From assembly GCA_024196135.1 (NCBI GenBank), contig JAMQCK010000759.1, positions 1 to 16,417 on the forward strand: a stretch of 16,417 bases of DNA. The letters are read 5' to 3'. Under the pieces are notes generated by a model. It saw only the letters and a program-made list of their open reading frames with translations. It had not been told where the DNA came from and did no database searches. The DNA comes from Pleurotus ostreatus/Saccharomyces cerevisiae fusant (lineage: Eukaryota > Opisthokonta). This document shows positions 16,389 through 16,417 of the stretch, piece by piece (the first letter of the stretch is position 1; each line of letters opens with the position of its first letter). The translations under genes and the position numbers were made by a program.

Positions 16389-16417
16389 AGCGTCGAGTCG
16401 TAGCTTTCCATTGCACT

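Noticed and set aside
1..16417. tRNA or rRNA genes, CRISPR arrays, intact transposons or long terminal repeats
   Set aside because: Reading both strands I saw no cloverleaf-like T-loop context, no regularly spaced repeats, no transposase or reverse-transcriptase motifs and no long terminal repeat pair. A covariance-model scan would be needed to exclude small RNAs.

Overview
The window looks like nuclear DNA of a filamentous basidiomycete, most likely an Agaricomycete of the mushroom or polypore kind. The evidence is short spliceosomal introns of about 50-75 nt with GTGCGT/GTGAGT/GTACGT donors and CAG/TAG acceptors, GC-rich codons, eukaryotic start contexts and no operon structure. The lineage is inferred from gene style, not from a marker.

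Layout, left to right. (1) 1-377, minus: the 5' end of an unrecognised gene that runs off the left edge. (2) 1312-2700, plus: a five-exon Gfo/Idh/MocA oxidoreductase of the dimeric dihydrodiol dehydrogenase / NADP D-xylose dehydrogenase type. (3) 2849-4267, minus: an APH-fold phosphotransferase whose single long frame is broken by one in-frame TAG inside the catalytic loop; the usual loop His is also Tyr. (4) 4447-5664, plus: peroxin PEX13, divergent from the kinase over a 179-bp shared promoter. (5) 5886-6787 and 8038-8993, both minus: two tandem TPMT-type SAM methyltransferases with identical lengths for exons 2-5 and identical intron positions. A 1.25-kb spacer between them holds unresolved open stretches and a 21-bp repeat. 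(6) 9389-10015 and 10460-11305, minus: two intronless proteins I do not recognise; the second is acidic with a basic cluster near its C terminus. (7) 12202-14476, minus: a secreted mucin-like protein with a signal peptide, a six-cysteine module resembling CBM19-type modules, and about 600 residues of Ser/Ala/Thr-rich repeats. (8) 14477-16417: the promoter of that gene, a cluster of CACGTG boxes, and a weakly supported spliced transcription unit at about 15360-16214.

The genes do not form one pathway. Peroxisomal import, carbonyl/diol redox, small-molecule methylation and cell-surface functions sit side by side, as is usual in fungal genomes. The best second looks are the broken phosphotransferase, the tandem methyltransferases with a stop-free, multiple-of-three first intron in one copy, and the coding-like sequence at 7.0-8.0 kb and 15.4-16.2 kb. 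I see no strong evidence for a novel multi-gene system.
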